The translations under genes were made by a program, and so were the position numbers. The notes under the pieces are model-generated. The model made no database searches. It was not told the DNA's origin and worked only from the letters and a program-made list of their open reading frames with translations. A DNA stretch of 64,000 bases from assembly GCA_030323885.1 (NCBI GenBank), contig CM059194.1:1303889-1367888 (forward strand), in the 5' to 3' direction. This DNA comes from Branchipolynoe longqiensis. Taxonomy: Eukaryota > Annelida > Polychaeta > Phyllodocida > Polynoidae. Positions 10,953 through 22,100 of this stretch are shown piece after piece; positions within the stretch are counted from its first letter, which is position 1, and each line of letters begins with the position of its first letter.

Positions 10953-12275
10953 TCCACACATACCAACATGCACTGCCACACATCCACACATACCAACATG
11001 TGTTGCCACACATACCAACTCACACTGCCACACATCCACACAGACCAACACACACTGCCACACATACCAACACGCACTGCCACACATCCACACATACCAA
11101 CATACACTTCCACACATACCAACTCACACTGCCACACATCCACACATACCAACACACACTGCCACACATACCAACACGCACTGCCACACATCCACACATA
11201 CCAACATACACTTCCACACATACCAACACACTGCCACACATCCACACATACCAACATACACTTCCACACATACCAACACACACTGCCACACGTCCACACA
11301 TACCAACAGACACTGCCACACATCCACACATACCAACACACACTGCCATACATCCAGACATACAAACATGTGCTGCCACACATCCACACATACCAACACA
11401 CACATCCACACATACCAACACACACTGCCACACATCCACACATACCAACACACACTGTCACACATCCACACATACCAACATACACTGCCACACATACCAT
11501 CTCACACTGCCACACATTGACACATACCAACATACACTGCCACACATACCAACATGCACTGCCACACATCCACACATACCAACACACACTGCCACACATC
11601 CACACATACCAACACACACTCCCACACATCCACAAATACCAACACACACTCCCACACATCCACACATACCAACACACACTGCCACACGTCCACACATACC
11701 AACCTACACTGCCACACATACCAACACACACTGCCACACATTCCAACATGCACTGCCACACATCCACACATACCAACATACACTGCCACACATAGCAACT
11801 CACACTGCCACACATCGACACATACCAACATACACTGCCACACACACCAACACACGCTGCCACACATCCACACATACCAACACACACTGCCACACATCCA
11901 CACATACCAACACGCACTGCCACACATCCACACATACCAACATGTGCTGCCACACATACCAACTCACACTGCCACACATCCACACATACCAACTCACACT
12001 GCCACACATCCACACATACCAACATGCACTGCCACACATCCACACATACCAACACACACTGCCACACATCCACACATACCAACACACGCTGGCACACATA
12101 CCAACATGTGCTGCCACACATCCACACATACCAACACACGCTGCCACACATCCACACATACCAACATGCACTGCCACACATCCACACATACCAACACACA
12201 CTGCCACACATCAAAACATACCAACACGCGCTGCCACACATTCACACATACCAACACCCGCTGCCACTCGCTATA
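10953..12275. repeat. ~30-bp minisatellite (ccacacataccaacaca)
   Basis: Over forty units of cactgccacacatccacacataccaac with partial units. A few units contain internal deletions. Several frames are open on both strands only because the unit is a multiple of three and lacks stops. A short outlier of the same units is at 13,666-13,720. Confidence 0.95.
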
Positions 12276-12314
12276 CAAACCATTATGTAGTGTTTGGTCG
12301 GGTTTTATGTCCCA

Positions 12315-12965
12315 GGTATGCAGGTATTGCAGGTATAGCAATACCTCATGGAGTTTGACGCCCCTGCCTTGCAGAGTTGTAAACCACTGCCTTGTGGTAC
12401 AGGTTCTTGACAGAACCGAAGGCTAAGGGAGCAAACCCTAAACAGAAAACCATGTCACTGTGGCAGCATTAAGGACAGTTGATGTATGGAACTCCCAACA
12501 TCTCCCGACCAGCCACTGCAGGGACAAATAGTTTTGCGCCTGTCTTTACATGTTCTTGCCGGTGTGAAACCTCTATTTGCTCCCCGAGAGAGTGCCGCTG
12601 GTAACTTGCAAAAGCCAGCAGCACTTCAACACTTTTGCAGGCAGCTTTCATGAAATGAAAAATACTCGAACGGACGGGGCTGCCCTCTATGGAAGATCTT
12701 CTGATCAAAAAGAATCTCCGGTGGACTGGACACCTCATGAGGATGTCATCAGACAGGCTACCAAAGCAGATCCTCTATTCTCAACTGTCTTCTGGTTACA
12801 GAAAGAGAGGGCACCCTTGTCTCCGGTTCAAGGATACCATCAAGAGAAACCTGAAGCTGAGAGACAGTAAGACCGACTCATGGATGCAACTCTCACAGCA
12901 GAGAGCTAAATGGAGAGCGGCAGTAAAGTAATGAAAGCAGTCTTTGTCGCATCGCGACCGCCCGC

Positions 12966-12998
<33 letters not shown>
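12315..12998 (+). mobile_element. Non-LTR retroelement 3' fragment, copy 1
   Basis: Begins with a hairpin (aggtattgc...gcaatacct), continues through a shared 5' block, and ends with a LINE-type RT C-terminus reading [20 protein letters not shown] and [10 protein letters not shown], then a (gat)n tail. Compared with copy 3 at 60,280, about 190 bp are missing directly after catgaaatg (12,650). Confidence 0.8.
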
Positions 12999-13004
<6 letters not shown>

Positions 13005-13019
13005 TCCCAGCAACATAAG

Positions 13020-13665
13020 GTTATATCAGGAGAGGTGCCAACATTGATATTTGTCGCTTCCTAGCCAGGCGATCGGCATTATTTGGATAGGGCAAGGACT
13101 GGTTTGGCTCAGTGCCAGAATAATGTGACTGAGTGGGATATCAGGTCATGGTGCTGGCGGCCTGGTCGCCCAGTGGGGCAGCACTATGAAGTCACCATGA
13201 GTGTGCACTGTCACAAGTCAGTACCCGTCCTGATATGACCTTAGATGTTGCTAGGAGGTAAAACAACAACAAACAAACAAATAGCTTCCTAGCCTGGCTC
13301 TCAGCATCCATAGGATAGGGAAATGACTGGTTGGCTCAGTGTCAGGATAATGTGACTGAGTGGGATATCAGGTCATGGTGCCGGCGACCTGGTTTTCCAG
13401 GGGTGCAGCACTATTAAGTCGCCTTGAGCGCACACTGTCACAAATCGGTACTCGCCCTAATATGACCTTAGATGTTGCTAGGACGTAAAAAACAAACGTA
13501 GATATTGTGGGAAATAATACCATGCTACCGGACGCCACGGCCGAATCGGTAGAGCGCAGGCTTCCCGTGCGGAAGCTCGGGAGTTCGATTCTCGGTTGAG
13601 TCAAACCAATGCTTTACAACATTGATACTTGTCGCTACCTACCCTGGCACTCTGCATTATTAGTA
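13020..13665 (+). mobile_element. Cluster of three partial SINE-1 copies
   Basis: Two head-less copies (13,020-13,275 and 13,276-13,495) and one head-only copy (13,535-13,665, ggccgaatcggtagagcgca with a following B box), all plus strand. Confidence 0.8.
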
Positions 13666-14122
13666 CACACACACTGCCACACATCCACACATCCACACAC
13701 ACACTGCCACAAATCAACACATACGTCGTGGCCGAATCGATAGAGCGCAGACTTCCCTTCCCAACCAACTATATGTAGGCCCTATAGCCTGTGCCTGGCA
13801 GTCAGTTTTACTTATTTTATTCTTGTTTTTATTGATATTTTATGGTTAATAACATCCATAGGGCTAGGAAATGGGTAGGGTTAATCAGATATTGCTTATA
13901 TATTTCTTTGAAACACATTTGTCGACACATTTGACATTAAAAAAACTTTGAACAAGAATTAAAAACGGTGTTGTGAACATGAGCCTAAGGGTAAGTAAAG
14001 TGACTGATTGTTTTTTGGGGAATTGGATGTCTCTGAGCTCAAAATGCTTATTTATGGATAGTTATGTATTAAATATACTCATTATATAATTATATTATTA
14101 TGCTGCCTGAGTGACTCCATGT
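13666..14122. other. Mostly unassigned repeat-flanking sequence
   Basis: Starts with two to three units of the 30-bp minisatellite and a broken SINE-1 head (about 13,725-13,762). From there to 14,122 the sequence is AT-rich with nothing I recognise. Confidence 0.5.
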
Positions 14123-14280
14123 TTATGCCTTATTGTTCTGTGTTTCTATTAATTTGGAATAAAATCGAAGTTTTGCACTGTGCGTATTGCCAAACTTAAT
14201 GGCCGTCCACATCTGTTTTGCTGCCAACACTGTTTTCAGCGCATGCCAGTCGGAACTACAAACTCGTCGATTATGTATCA
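14123..14280. mobile_element. Remnant of the 579-bp MITE
   Basis: Shares ttttgcactgtgcgta, caatggccgt-like text, tttgctgccaac.ctgttttcagcgcatgc and a degraded cggaac...tcgtc end with 9,350-9,452 and 33,500-33,602. The left part is missing. Confidence 0.65.
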
Positions 14281-14429
14281 ATATATGTAAACATGTGCGT
14301 GTATACACACACCAACATGAAAAGAGAGAAGGGTGGGAGACAGAATGCATTATGCAGAGAGGTCACCAGGTGTGCAGTCATAGGGCATGTCAAAGTTTTG
14401 AATTATTTAGCGAGTGTTAGTGGTATAAA

Positions 14430-15615
14430 TTTATACAGCAATTAGCAAAGAGTAGCGGTTTGGAATGTTATACAGTGGTAGCTGTTTGGTATTATACAGA
14501 TAGTGGAAGCGGTGTGGAATTATACATAGAGGGGTAACAGTTTGGAATTATACATAGGAGGGTGGCTGTTTGAAATTATACAGAGTGGTAGCAGTTTGGA
14601 TTATACAGAGAGGGTAGCAGATAGTGTTGGTTTGGAATTGTACTGAGAAGGGTAGTTGTTTGGATTTATACATAGAAGGGTAGCGATTTGCAATTGGACA
14701 GAGAAGGGTAGTGGTTTGGAATTATACAGAGAGGTAACAATTTGGATTATCCAGAGAGAGGTAGTGGTTTGGAATTATACAGAGAAGGGTAGCGGTTTGA
14801 AATTCTACAGAGAAGGGTAGTGGTTTTGAATTCTACAGAGGTGGATAGCGGTTTTGAATTATACAGAGAAGGGTAGCGGTTTTGAATTATACAGAGAATG
14901 GTAGCGGTTTGGAATTATATAGAGAAGTAGCAGTTTTCAATTACACAGAGAGGGGTAACGGTTTGGAATTATACAGAGAGTGGTAGGGGTATGGAGTTAT
15001 ACAGAAAAGGGTAGTGGTTTGGAATTATACAATGATGGGTAGCAGCTAGGAATTATACAACGACCGGTAGCTGTTACTTGCTAGGAATATACAGAGAGGC
15101 ATAGGGGTTTAGAATTGTACAGAGAAGGGTAGCGGTTTGGTACAGAGAGTGGTAGCAGTTAGGAATTATACAGAGAGTGATAGCAGTTATGAATTATACA
15201 GAGAGTGGTAGCAGTTAGGCATTATACTGATACGGGTAGCAGTTAGGAATTATACCGAGAGGGGTAGCAGTTAGGAATTATACAGAGAATGGTAACAGTT
15301 CGGAATTATACTGATACGGGTAGCAGTTAGGAATTATACCGAGAGGGGTAGCAGTTAGGAATTATACAGAGAATGGTATCAGTTAGGAATTATACAGAGA
15401 ATGATAGCAGTTAGAATTATACAGAGCGGGTAGCAGTTAGGAATTATACAGCGTGTTAGCAGTTAGGAATTATACCGATATGGGTAGCAGTTAGGAATTA
15501 TACAGCGTGGTAGCAGTTAGGAATTATACAGAGAGGGATAACAGTTTGGAATTATACAGAGAGGGGTAGCAGTTAATAATTATACAGAGAGGGGTACGGT
15601 CTGAAAATGTACAGA
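14430..15615. repeat. ~30-bp AT-rich minisatellite (tagcagttaggaattatacagaga)
   Basis: About 38 diverged units of ggtagcagtttggaattatacagagag. The 5' half is more divergent; units between 15,140 and 15,560 are the most uniform (attagg variant). Confidence 0.9.
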
Positions 15616-15731
15616 GAGAGTCGGCTAGCGGAGGGAAGGGGGAGAGGGACAGAGGTTAAGTATTATACAGGCGGGTTATTTCGAGAAACTAACACAATTG
15701 ACGAGAAGTAGGTCAGTATCTAAATTACTGG

Positions 15732-16681
15732 GGCGTAATCGATTAATCAACTCGGGTCACCCGAGCTACTTTTTGGCGCATGTGCACATCCTACAGACTC
15801 GGGTTGAATACACGAATATGCTCGGGGTGGATAAAATGGTGGCTTAATCTAAAACTTAATATATTTTTTTCAATAACCGATATATGTACAGCAAAATAGC
15901 ATATAAAGTATTTTATGGTTGTAGAAGCTGACAATCTGGGTTATTAAAAAAAACACATTCAAACAACACGTAGGAGTTGTACTGGTAGCAGTTATCCTAC
16001 AGGTACCAGCACAGAGGTGACGTCATCGCTCCCAGCAAACCCCAGCCAAGAGGTGGGCTACTGGTGTCGGGTCGTTTTGCACATGGCATGTGTATTTGTC
16101 GACTCCACTCGCGGTGTTCTATTTGAAATTCTGACGACTCAGGTGACCCGAGTCGCCCGGTGTCGCAGTTTCAGCGCCCGGTCAGTTTCAGCGCCCGGTC
16201 AGTTTCATGCGCATGCGTCAAAATCTAACATCATCGTCACTAACCTTATAAATTTAATATAATGTTTTTGGTAAAGATGTTTTCTACATGTGTACAAAAC
16301 GATTTGTTTCTAGTGGTGTGGTTTTAGAGATATATCACTTTTCCTGTATTTTCTGTATGAAGATTGCTAGCGACCATTGACAATGCCTTGAGTTTGACGG
16401 TACGCGCAGTGCAAAACCTTAGTTTTATTCAAAATTAATACTAATCAAGAACCCTAACCTTATAAATTTAATACAGTCTTTTTGGTAAAGATGTTTTCTA
16501 TATGTTTACCAAGCGATTTGTTAATAGGTGGTGTAGTTTTAGAGATATTTCACTTTTGCTGTATTTTCTGTATGAAGATTGCTCACGACCTTTGACAATG
16601 CCTTGAGTTTGAGTCTATACGGGCCGTGGAAACTGACCGGGCGTTGAAACTGCGACACCGGGTCGTGTTAATCGATTACGG
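15732..16681. mobile_element. Second TIR element (ggcgtaatcgattaa family)
   Basis: Same termini and subterminal text as 8,799-10,749 but shorter. Its right part is interrupted by the MITE at 16,157-16,661, and the satellite inside that MITE is inverted relative to the first element. Confidence 0.75.
16157..16661. mobile_element. Nested MITE with ~33-bp TIRs
   Basis: Left ccggtgtcgcagtttcagcg continuing to gtcagtttc; right end is its inverse with one mismatch. The 15-bp agcgcccggtcagttt part is doubled on the left. The interior consists of two inverted ~210-bp satellite units. Confidence 0.85.
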
Positions 16682-16769
16682 CCTCTGTGTTTACGCGCTG
16701 TCACGTGCAGATAATGGCGAGGTTGGTGCTTTATGAATGGCACGTCACGTTAACAATTGATTTGTTTTT

Positions 16770-16945
16770 TTGTTGGGGTTTTATGTCCTAGCAACATCGA
16801 AGGTCATATCAGGACGGGTACCGACTTGTGACAAGTAAGCGACATGTATCAATTTTAAAGTCATTGGTTTGACTCGACCGGGTAACCGAACTTCCGCACG
16901 CGAGGCCCGCGCTCTACCGATTAGGCTACGGCGCCCGGTGTTAAC
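16770..16945 (-). mobile_element. SINE-1 with internal deletion
   Basis: Minus strand: tail (ttatgtcctagcaacatcgaaggtc) and head (ccgaacttccgcacgcgaggcccgcg) are joined with most of the body missing. Confidence 0.75.
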
Positions 16946-16969
16946 ATTTGATGAACACCTGCTGTCGGC

Positions 16970-17372
16970 GGACCACACGGGATGGCCGAATGAGTTGAGC
17001 GTCTGTCTCCCCTTTTGGTAGATCGTCGGATTCGAACCCACGTGTTTCAACCCTGGTCAAGTCAAACTATTGACTTAAAAATGTATACTTGTCTCTTCAT
17101 AGCCAGTCGCTCGCCATTATTGGGATAGGGCAAAGACTGGTTGGCTCGGTGTCAGGAAAAGGTGACTGGGATATTAGGTCATTTTTTTAATTTATTTTTT
17201 ATTGAGGCTTTATTTATACTGTCCATAGCATATAAGGCTGGGTATGTAGTGTTGGTGTTATCTTATCACACAGTAGCATGATGCTGGTGGCCTGATCTCC
17301 CAGTGTGGCAGCACTATAAAGTAACCATGAGTGTGCACTGTCACAACTCACTACCCGTCCTAACATAACCTT
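16970..17372 (+). mobile_element. SINE-1, plus strand, with internal insertion
   Basis: Head gggatggccgaatgagttgagcg with two candidate B boxes, body interrupted about 17,185-17,280 by unrelated AT-rich sequence, then ggcagcactataaag and a tail cut by the MITE at 17,373. Confidence 0.7.
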
Positions 17373-17719
17373 AAGCCGTGTTTACACGGGGAATTGTGAA
17401 ACGATGTAGACAAATCAATTTATATGAAGCGATGTAGTGGTGCGTTTACACGAGCGAGTTTGAAAGTGTGTCGGCCACCGGGCACAAGCAGCCTGTGATG
17501 CGCCTGTAGCCGGCGAGCACTGCTATGGGCCCTAACACTGCCGGGAACCAGCTGAATCGCTTCATCTATACTACCTCGCGAGGTGGTATAGATGAAGCGT
17601 TTCATATGAATCGATTCAGCCCTAAAACGCCACAGAGCCGCGTTTACACGCCAAATGTGAGTCGATCTAGGCAAGTGGGTTCATATGAAACGTTTTAAAT
17701 CGCCGGTGTAAACAGGGCT
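17373..17719. mobile_element. MITE with central palindrome
   Basis: TIRs agccgtgtttacacggg and inverse ccggtgtaaacagggct (two mismatches). The centre (17,558-17,599) is a 42-bp palindrome with one mismatched pair, arms cgcttcatctatactacctc. Non-coding; sits at the tail of a SINE-1. Confidence 0.75.
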
Positions 17720-17721
17720 AT

Positions 17722-18065
17722 AGATTTGTTTGTTTGTTTATTGTTGTTTTACGTCCTGGCAACATCTAAGGTCATCAGGACGGGTACCGACTTGTAACAG
17801 TGCGCACTCAGGGCAAATTTATAGTGCTGCCCCATTGGGATACCAGGCCACCAGCACCATGACCTGATATCCCACTCAGTCACATTATCCTGACACTGAG
17901 CCAACCAGTCCTCGCTCTATCCTAATAATAGCGAGCGCCTGGCTAGGAAGTGACAAGTATCAATTTTTATGTCATTGGTTTGACTCGACCAGGTTTCGAA
18001 CCCACGTTCCCACGGTCTACAAACGTGGGAGACGGACGCTCTAACTCACTCGGCCATCCCGTCTG
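17722..18065 (-). mobile_element. SINE-1, full-length-like
   Basis: Minus strand; tail at 17,740, body, and head at the right with ggccatcccgtct, i.e. the gatggccgaatgag head variant. Confidence 0.85.
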
Positions 18066-18360
18066 GGTCATAACCTTAGATCTCATGTTGCCAGTACGTA
18101 AAAGTCGCCATGAGTGCGCACTGTCACAAGCCGGTATATGTCCTCACATGACCTTAGATATTGCCAGGACGTAAAACTCCAACAACCAACCAACAAGCCA
18201 GTACCCGTCCTGATAAGACCTTAGATTTTGCCAGGACGTAAAACTCCAACAACGAACCAACAAGCCAGTACCCGTCCTGATATGACCTTAGATGTTGCCA
18301 GGATGTAAAACTCCAAAAACCAACCAACAAGCGAGTACCCGTCCTGATATGACCTTAGAT
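18066..18360 (+). repeat. Tandem SINE-1 tails
   Basis: Four successive copies of the last ~66 bp of SINE-1 (cctgatatgaccttagatgttgccaggacgtaaaactccaac plus a linker caagccagtacccg). No heads between them. Confidence 0.85.
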
Positions 18361-18668
18361 TGATTGATTGATTGGTGGTTGCTTTATGCTGTGTCGGCAG
18401 CATAGGCCATATTGACGGCGAGAAATGTTTGTTTTTTGTTCAAACCATCGCTTTTACATGTAAAAGCAGACAATCAATTATGTGTCAATAGACACATAAA
18501 TTAGAAAGCTCACAATCATATTATTTGTGGTCAAGGGAAACAAATTCCCATAGAAAAGGAAAAGTTTTATTAATAATTGATAGAATATATTTAGTAAACT
18601 ATATGAGGTGGTACAGTCCAGCTGCCCTCAAAAAGGCTAAAATGTTTTCTGTTTTACCTTAGTAACGA
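18361..18668 (-). mobile_element. Dispersed repeat with (gatt)n end
   Basis: Starts gattgattgattgg, includes a 16-bp palindrome cttttacatgtaaaag and a hairpin tgtgtcaatagacaca. An inverted copy lies at 62,222-62,545, there ending in (atca)n. The tetranucleotide end is like the 3' ends of the RTE copies in this window, suggesting an RTE-mobilised non-autonomous element; that is inference. Confidence 0.7.
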
Positions 18669-18779
18669 GGTCATGGATACTGTCTGCAGTGATACTGTCT
18701 TTCAGCTTTAATGAAATTTGCATGTAATGCAGGGCCAAAAAATCAACGCAACTTAGTCAAATGTTTTTGAGTGTCAGCG

Positions 18780-19100
18780 GGGACCTTAGATGATGGGAGG
18801 GCATAAAACTCCAACAACGAACCAACAAGCCAGTGCCCGTCCTGATAAGACCTTAGATGTTGCCAGGACGTAAAACTCCAACAATGTCCAACAAGCCAAT
18901 ACCCATCCTGATATGACCTTAGATGTTGCCAGGACATAAAACTCCAAAAAACAACCAACAAGCGAGTACCCGTCCTGATATGACCTTAGATGATGGGAGG
19001 GCGTAAAACTCCCAAAACCAAACCAACAAGCCAGTACCCATCCTGATATGACCTTAGATGTTGCCAGGACGTGAAACTCCAACAACTGACCAACCAGCCG
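18780..19100 (+). repeat. Tandem SINE-1 tails upstream of FCSK exon a
   Basis: Four to five ~66-70-bp SINE tail units as at 18,066-18,360. They end about 45 bp before the exon at 19,146. The repeat between the two arrays may have inserted into one original array. Confidence 0.8.
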
Positions 19101-19145
19101 TCTGTGGGCCTGTTTGTGAATGTGTTCTGGATTCTTCTTCCACAG

Positions 19146-19196
19146 GTTGTTACACCGGAAGTGTTTCACAACGAGAGGATCCTCATCATGCACATG
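19146..19196 (+). CDS. FCSK: FCSK exon a (first exon seen)
   Basis: The 51-nt exon lies between acceptor ttccacag and donor gtaagg and is phase 0 at both ends. It encodes [17 protein letters not shown], matching the segment that precedes the FPFD.CGRAF block in FCSK. The acceptor sits about 45 bp after an array of SINE tails. Exons encoding the expected upstream glycine-rich GSGGAT block were not found in the 19 kb before it, which are almost entirely repeats, so they probably lie before the window. Confidence 0.9.
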
Positions 19197-22100
19197 GTAA
19201 GGCCGCGTCTGAAATAAACACCCCACCCACCAACTGACGCGTAGTCAGGAATGAAAAAAACAAAACAAAACCATTTGTAAGCACAGAATTGTTTATACGT
19301 GCCTACAGGAAATCAACAAATTGTAAGCGCAACATATTTAAAATGAAAGTATATTCTGAAAGATTTAGTATGGAATAAAATATGATGCTGAGAGAAATTA
19401 TTCACATGTGCTTACAGTGTGATAATGTAGCTACGCCCCTAACTTGGTAATTACAGAGGAGGGGAGGTTGATATATGGTAGTCTTTGGAGGTTCTAGAAA
19501 CTTCAAGTTGTTCGTTTATCTGGGCATGGAATAATAATGTACAGAGGTTTAATCTTGAAGCTTAATAAGTGCATCAGTATCTAAGTTAGATATGTACAAT
19601 CAAATCTAGATAATTCAGGGTAGGACAATAACTTTTGTTCACACTTGCGCAATCAGGCAAGTGACTGAATTTTCTACTTTCCCGAGTGGCAACACTACTT
19701 GCCCAAGCCCAAGTCAGCCAATTGAAACTGAAATCTGCTACTGCAGATCAGAAAAATAATGACTTGCCCGTTCAGGCAGGTCACTAAGAACTTCACCTGC
19801 CTGACCGAGTAAACTAGGTGCCCTGGGCAACTGGCAGCCCTTATTGTCCTACCCTGTAATTGTTTTGGTTTTGAAAATTGTATGCTTCATCAGACTCTTC
19901 AGCTTTAACGTAAATAATATAAAATAAAGAGTTTAACACAAATGTCCACCACCGGAGGATGCAGCAGCGAAGACATCTGCGCCTGGACTGGGCGACTGGG
20001 TAACCTGTAGAGATTAACCAGACTGAGGCGTCACATTTTGGTTTTCCTTCTATCTTGTTGGATCGGGCGCGGTGGCTGAATCGGTAGAGTGCAGACTTCC
20101 CGTGCCGAAGGTCGGGACTTTGATTCCCGGTCGAGTCAAACCAATGACTTACAAAATGTATACTTGTCGCTACCTAGTCTGGCGCTCGGCATTAATAGGA
20201 TAAGACATGGACTGGTTAGCTTAGTGTCACTATCAAGATAATGGGACTGAATGGGACAATCTGGTCATGGTGCCAGCAATCTGGTCTCCCAGTGTGGCAG
20301 TACTATAAAGTCACCGTGCATGTGGGCTGTCATAAGTTAGTACCCGTCCTGATATGACCTCAGATGTTGATAGGATGTACAACCCCAACAAACAAACAGA
20401 CAATCCAAACTGGTTATTATGGTACATCACTGGAGCTGCGTTGGCACTAGCCTGATTCACATAAATAGTGTACATGTACAGGTTTGTTTGATGGGAGTTT
20501 TATGTCCTGGCAACATGTCAGGACGGCATTATATACATAGCACATGTATTGCTTGAAAAGCGGATAGCAGTTTGTAGTGATTAAAAAACCCATAAAATGA
20601 CAACCATTTTTATTTTTGGGGGTATATTAGCTAATTAAGCAGGGACAATTTCAATCGCAGACAATTGATCTATCTCATTCCACTGCTCCTTGCCCTATCC
20701 TAGTAATGCCGAGCGCCAGGCTAGGTAGCGACAAATATAAATTTTCAAGTCATTGGTTTGACTCGGCCAGGTTTAAATCCCACGACCTAGCAGAACGGCA
20801 GGCGGACGCTCAACTCATTCGGCCATCGCATTTGACTAACTAATGATCGAGTATTTCTTTCAGGGCCAGCAGTTTCCGTTCGACCCGTGTGGGCGAGCCT
20901 TTGTGACGGTGCCCATGAGTTACCATGGCAACAATGATGCCGAGATGTTGGTCTGCAACATTGACCTCCTGCTCTACCAGATGACATGCAAGGTTAGCAT
21001 TAAAGGAGTTCGCCTGATCTTAGCATGCATTCCTTGTGAATATATATATATCTTTAGTTTTGTATGTAATGAATTCATTTACGCTGCTCATAATGTGTGT
21101 TAACACTTTCGTTCACCGCTGTGCAGCACTAGTCCAATCTGATTCAAATTTTTAAAATTTAGTGTTTAGTTGTTTTTTTTTTGGTCCATTAGTTGTTTAA
21201 GCAGGGTAAATTTCAGTCATAGATGACTGGTCTTCCTCATTCCACTGCTGGTCGATAGAAAGCCCGAGCCTACACTTTTACCGACCCAAGGGATTTTTAA
21301 CCTCCCACACCACATAGACATGGTATGAGAGCAACCGGCCTTTGATGACGCTGTAAGTTATACATACAATTTAGTTTTTATTGCTCCTTGTTTATCACTT
21401 TATAGCTTGTAACTGTTTCTAGATTGCAAACAGTCCAACATCCAGTTTCATGGTGCTGGCAGCTTGCTCTCCCAGTGGGGCAGCACTATAAAGTCACCAT
21501 GAGTAACCTCCCATGCTTTCCAGGCTGCGGTCTTGCATTTGTTGGCAAAAGACGACACGGCATCACAGCCTGTGAAAGCATGGAAGAAGGCCTTTGACTT
21601 GTGTCGTCCGAGAGCCCTTGCAATTGCGTCGATTGCGAAGTACCGAAAGTTCTTTCCTGTGCCAAAGGAAACCCAGAGCTCATCAACAGGGATTGCAAAG
21701 AAGTGTGTGATGGTAAGGACTACTATGTCCGTATCTACAGTTCGAATCAAAATTGTATTCCACCCCTTTTTCGCCACATCAAGAACATGTATGAGAACTT
21801 TAGAATGGACCTCCTCATGGGTACAGGGACTCATGCTATGCATGTCAGCATTTGTATCAGATGACAATACCGCATTACCAATAGTCGCATATATATCCTT
21901 CCCCTCAAAAGGTCCATCGACAACTACATGTGGCAAGAACTGAAAGAACTCCTCCTTGTTGACATCACTGCGCAAGAAGCTTTGCCAATTTCCAGGCATC
22001 TTTGTTTTTGGGAGGACCCGGCAGCGGGATCCTGATCCCCTCTCTTCTCGGATTGCACGTTTCAGACTATCCTGACGATATGTATCCCACACATTATCTG

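Noticed and set aside
10886..12358. 450-aa ORFs on both strands (His/Thr-rich and Cys/Trp-rich)
   Set aside because: Pure minisatellite; the 30-bp unit lacks stops in several frames. No start context or family match.
1..19145. Upstream FCSK exons (glycine-rich N-terminal block)
   Set aside because: I looked for a GSGGAT-type exon with splice sites and did not find one in this repeat-filled stretch; probably before the window.
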